Assembly: GCA_900770445.1 (NCBI GenBank)
Contig: CAAGKO010000059.1
Span: 1 to 43,349, forward strand
Source of the DNA: an uncultured Oribacterium sp.
Lineage (GTDB): Bacteria; Bacillota; Clostridia; Lachnospirales; Lachnospiraceae
Reading direction: 5' to 3'
DNA length: 43,349 nt
Below, piece by piece: positions 41,143 through 43,349 of this stretch (the first letter of the stretch is position 1; every line of letters starts with the position of its first letter). A program made the translations under genes and the position numbers. The notes under the pieces were generated by a model that was not told where the DNA came from, did not search any database, and saw only the letters and a list, made by a program, of their open reading frames with translations.

Positions 41143-41775
41143 ATGCTTAAGCTGATGAAGACAGCCGCATGGATCGGATGCGTGGCCCTGCTGCTGAGCG
41201 GCTGCGGGAATAAGGTGGAGGAGCTCCGCCTGCAGGGCATCGATCTCGTGGAAAAAGGAAAATATGATGAGGCCATCACGACCCTCGATGAAGCGATGGA
41301 GCGAAGCAAGGGTCGGGTCGGTGAGGAGCAGTATGACATCCTCCTTTATAAGGCGGAAGCCGAGTACATGCTCGGAGATTATGACGCAGCACGGAAAATC
41401 ATCGAAACCCTACGTGAGGTGAACGGGGATCAGGAGGTATATCTCCAGTTCCAGACCCAGCTCGACGCACGTCAGTACATCGAAAACGCGACGAAGGCCC
41501 TGAATGACGGCGACACGGATACGGCCCGCGAAAGTCTCGATCAGGCGAAGGCCGCCGGACTCACGAACGATAAGGACTACCAGTTTGATGAACTCGTGTA
41601 CCTCGAGAAAACGGCGCAGTGGCAGGAGGCCTATGAGGCCGTGCAGACCTTCCTCGATAACTATCCGGGGGATGCCGATGCGACCCGTGAGCTCGCGTTT
41701 CTGCGGACCCGCATCGATGAACTCTCGACCAACACGGCTGCCGGCGGTACCGGCGTCCCATCGACGACCGGCTGA
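41143..41775 (+). CDS. TPR-repeat lipoprotein
   Basis: A 210-residue exported lipoprotein. The signal sequence ends in the lipobox LSGC. The mature part is built from TPR-like helical pairs, for example LRLQGIDLVEKGKYDEAITTLDEAMERS, ILLYKAEAEYMLGDYDAARKIIETL and EKTAQWQEAYEAVQTFLDNYPGDADA. TPR proteins act as docking scaffolds; the partner is unknown. ATG 41143 has GGAG six bases upstream; an ATG two codons earlier is too close to it. It starts 16 bp after dut and ends the operon at the terminator at 41895. Confidence 0.85.
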   Translation: MLKLMKTAAWIGCVALLLSGCGNKVEELRLQGIDLVEKGKYDEAITTLDEAMERSKGRVGEEQYDILLYKAEAEYMLGDYDAARKIIETLREVNGDQEVYLQFQTQLDARQYIENATKALNDGDTDTARESLDQAKAAGLTNDKDYQFDELVYLEKTAQWQEAYEAVQTFLDNYPGDADATRELAFLRTRIDELSTNTAAGGTGVPSTTG

Positions 41776-41894
41776 GAAGCATACCCTGGGATACGGCCGT
41801 GACAGACAGCTGTCCGTGCCTGTGGCTGCCGTTTGCGCACGGATTTGCTGAAATTTTACCGAATACAGACGCAGAACATATATCGATGTTTTAC

Positions 41895-41924
41895 AGCCTG
41901 ATGCTTGCATGCATCAGGCTTTTT
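41895..41924 (+). terminator. operon terminator fused to the next promoter
   Basis: AGCCTGATGC (41895-41904) pairs perfectly with GCATCAGGCT (41911-41920) around TTGCAT, followed by TTTT. The six-base loop is the -35 box of the next promoter. Confidence 0.9.
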
Positions 41925-41933
41925 GATTATACT
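41905..41933 (+). promoter_or_regulatory. promoter embedded in the terminator, for the aminotransferase gene
   Basis: TTGCAT (41905-41910, the hairpin loop) and TATACT (41928-41933) are separated by exactly 17 bp, formed by the descending half-stem and T-tract. The leader to 41977 is about 37 nt. Confidence 0.75.
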
Positions 41934-41976
41934 TTTTTTGTTTCGTTTGCGTTCACACCGTTAGGAGGATCTCACT

Positions 41977-43320
41977 ATGAAATCATACACGAAGATGACG
42001 AAGGACGAGCTCGAGAAGGAGCTTCACGAGCTGAAGAAGCAGTACGAGAAGTATCAGGCGATGGAGATGAGTCTCGATATGAGCCGTGGTAAGCCATGTA
42101 AGGAACAGCTGGATCTCAGCATGGGTCTGATGGATGCACTGACCAGTGGCTGTGATATGTACTGTGCCGATGGTACCGACTGCCGTAACTACGGTGTACT
42201 GGGCGGTATCGAAGAGGCGAAGGAGCTGCTCTCAGATATGATGGAGAACAACCCGAACAACATCATCATCTATGGTAACTCTTCACTGAATGTCATGTAT
42301 GATTCCATCTCGAGATCGATGACCCACGGCGTCATGGGCTCGACACCATGGTGTAAGCTCGATAAGGTGAAGTGGCTCTGTCCGGTACCGGGCTATGATC
42401 GTCACTTCGGTATCACCGAGTATTTCGGCATCGAGATGATCAACGTTCCGATGACCCCGACCGGTCCGGATATGGACATCGTCGAGAAGCTCGTGAAGGA
42501 AGACGACGCCATCAAGGGCATCTGGTGTGTTCCGAAGTACTCCAACCCGCAGGGTTACAGCTACAGCGATGAGACCGTACGTCGTTTCGCACGTCTCCAG
42601 CCGGCTGCACGTGATTTCCGCATCTACTGGGACAATGCCTACGGTATACATCACCTCTATGATAAGAATCAGGATTACCTCATCGAGATCCTCGCCGAGT
42701 GTAAGCGCGCGGGTAATCCGGATATGGTCTATAAGTTTGCCTCGACCTCGAAGATCACCTTCCCGGGTTCCGGCCTCGCAGCGCTCGCGACAAGCTCGAA
42801 CAACCTCGATGATATCCGTAACCAGATGAAGCATCAGACCATCGGCTACGATAAGGTAAATCAGCTTCGTCATGTACGTTTCTTCAAGGACATCCATGGT
42901 ATGATCGAGCACATGCGTAAGCATGCGGATATCATTCGTCCGAAGTTCGAGACCGTAGAGAGCATCTTCGAGAAGGAGCTCGGTGGCCTGGACATCGGCG
43001 AGTGGACGAAGCCGAACGGCGGTTACTTCATCAGCTTCGACACCATGCCGGGCTGTGCGAAGGCAGTCGTAGATCACTGCAAGAAGGCCGGTGTCAAGCT
43101 GACCGATGCCGGTGCGACCTTCCCGTATCACCACGATCCGGAGGATACGAATATCCGTATCGCGCCGACCTACCCGCCGGTCGATGACCTGAAGATCGCG
43201 GCGAACCTGTTCTGCCTCTGCGTAAAGCTCTGCTCCGTAGAGAAGATTCTCTCCGAGAAGACCCACCAGGCCGTCGAGGTTCTGGATGCACCGGAGTCCG
43301 AGGCACCGGCACAGGCATAA
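41977..43320 (+). CDS. aspartate aminotransferase, class Ic PLP enzyme
   Basis: A 447-residue PLP-dependent aminotransferase of the type Ic group, also annotated as aminotransferase class I/II or MocR-like without the DNA-binding domain. Markers are SLDMSRGKPCKEQLDLS, DCRNYGVLGGIEEAKEL, CPVPGYDRHFGI, VPKYSNPQGYSYSDE, the PLP lysine in FASTSKITFPGSGLA, and the carboxylate-binding region IRIAPTYPP. It probably interconverts aspartate and oxaloacetate. AGGAGG lies eight bases before the ATG. The short Ala/Glu-rich tail (EAPAQA) is not part of the fold. The 29 bases after the stop hold no recognisable feature. Confidence 0.92.
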   Translation: MKSYTKMTKDELEKELHELKKQYEKYQAMEMSLDMSRGKPCKEQLDLSMGLMDALTSGCDMYCADGTDCRNYGVLGGIEEAKELLSDMMENNPNNIIIYGNSSLNVMYDSISRSMTHGVMGSTPWCKLDKVKWLCPVPGYDRHFGITEYFGIEMINVPMTPTGPDMDIVEKLVKEDDAIKGIWCVPKYSNPQGYSYSDETVRRFARLQPAARDFRIYWDNAYGIHHLYDKNQDYLIEILAECKRAGNPDMVYKFASTSKITFPGSGLAALATSSNNLDDIRNQMKHQTIGYDKVNQLRHVRFFKDIHGMIEHMRKHADIIRPKFETVESIFEKELGGLDIGEWTKPNGGYFISFDTMPGCAKAVVDHCKKAGVKLTDAGATFPYHHDPEDTNIRIAPTYPPVDDLKIAANLFCLCVKLCSVEKILSEKTHQAVEVLDAPESEAPAQA

Positions 43321-43349
43321 ATTAAAATTCCGCCGAGGGCCGTCTCAGA

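Noticed and set aside
1..43349. CRISPR array, prophage, integron or defence island
   Set aside because: No regularly spaced direct repeats, integrase, transposase, phage structural or defence-type genes were found; gene content is housekeeping and transport.

Overview
The window looks like chromosomal core sequence from a GC-rich Gram-positive Clostridia, most like Lachnospiraceae. The evidence is the rel / metallo-hydrolase / HemZ gene order, LuxS, a DUF1015 gene behind serC-serA, an SPFH protein with zinc ribbons, a class Ic aspartate aminotransferase, strong AGGAGG-type ribosome binding sites and clean TTGACA/TATAAT promoters. No phage, plasmid, IS transposase or CRISPR array is visible.

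Layout. 1-1000: terminator-like hairpins and a minus-strand CBS-domain gene. 1073-6022: rel, an MBL-fold hydrolase and hemZ. 6019-8083: a promoter, a lysine riboswitch with terminator and an NhaC-family carrier (probably the lysine transporter LysW). 8433-15950: a small membrane protein, then the phosphate regulon: a Pho-box-like promoter, pstS-pstC-pstA-pstB, a 68-residue unknown protein, phoU and the two-component pair phoB/phoR. 16196-18551: DAHP synthase and tyrS. 18748-21394: two exported proteins, one a probable glycoside hydrolase. 21672-23568: brnQ and convergent luxS. 23887-26539: an SPFH/zinc-ribbon protein and its zinc-ribbon membrane partner. 26605-27699: leuB (minus). 27953-29947: uvrB with a LexA-like box. 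30085-30942: an RpiR-family regulator (minus). 31128-31200: tRNA-Arg(CCG). 31356-35083: serC-serA-DUF1015. 35482-37599: ftsH. 37705-37962: a small HTH gene (minus). 38142-41775: metallophosphoesterase-scpA-scpB-dut-TPR lipoprotein operon. 41977-43320: aspartate aminotransferase.

Two features stand out beyond ordinary gene content. First, two families of dispersed structured repeats, each present twice in opposite orientation and just behind genes. Family 1 is at 3331-3408 and 29954-30031; family 2 is at about 22904-23040 and 35148-35269. In both, the differences between copies tend to preserve base pairing, as expected for a functional hairpin rather than random repeat decay. Second, at two sites (18629-18672 and 41895-41933) a factor-independent terminator hairpin and the next gene's promoter are fused: the -35 hexamer lies in or over the hairpin loop and the downstream half-stem plus T-tract forms the 17-bp spacer. 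The phosphate-binding protein also has its two halves in swapped order relative to classical PstS.

All functional calls come from reading motifs by eye. No database search, folding program or alignment was run.
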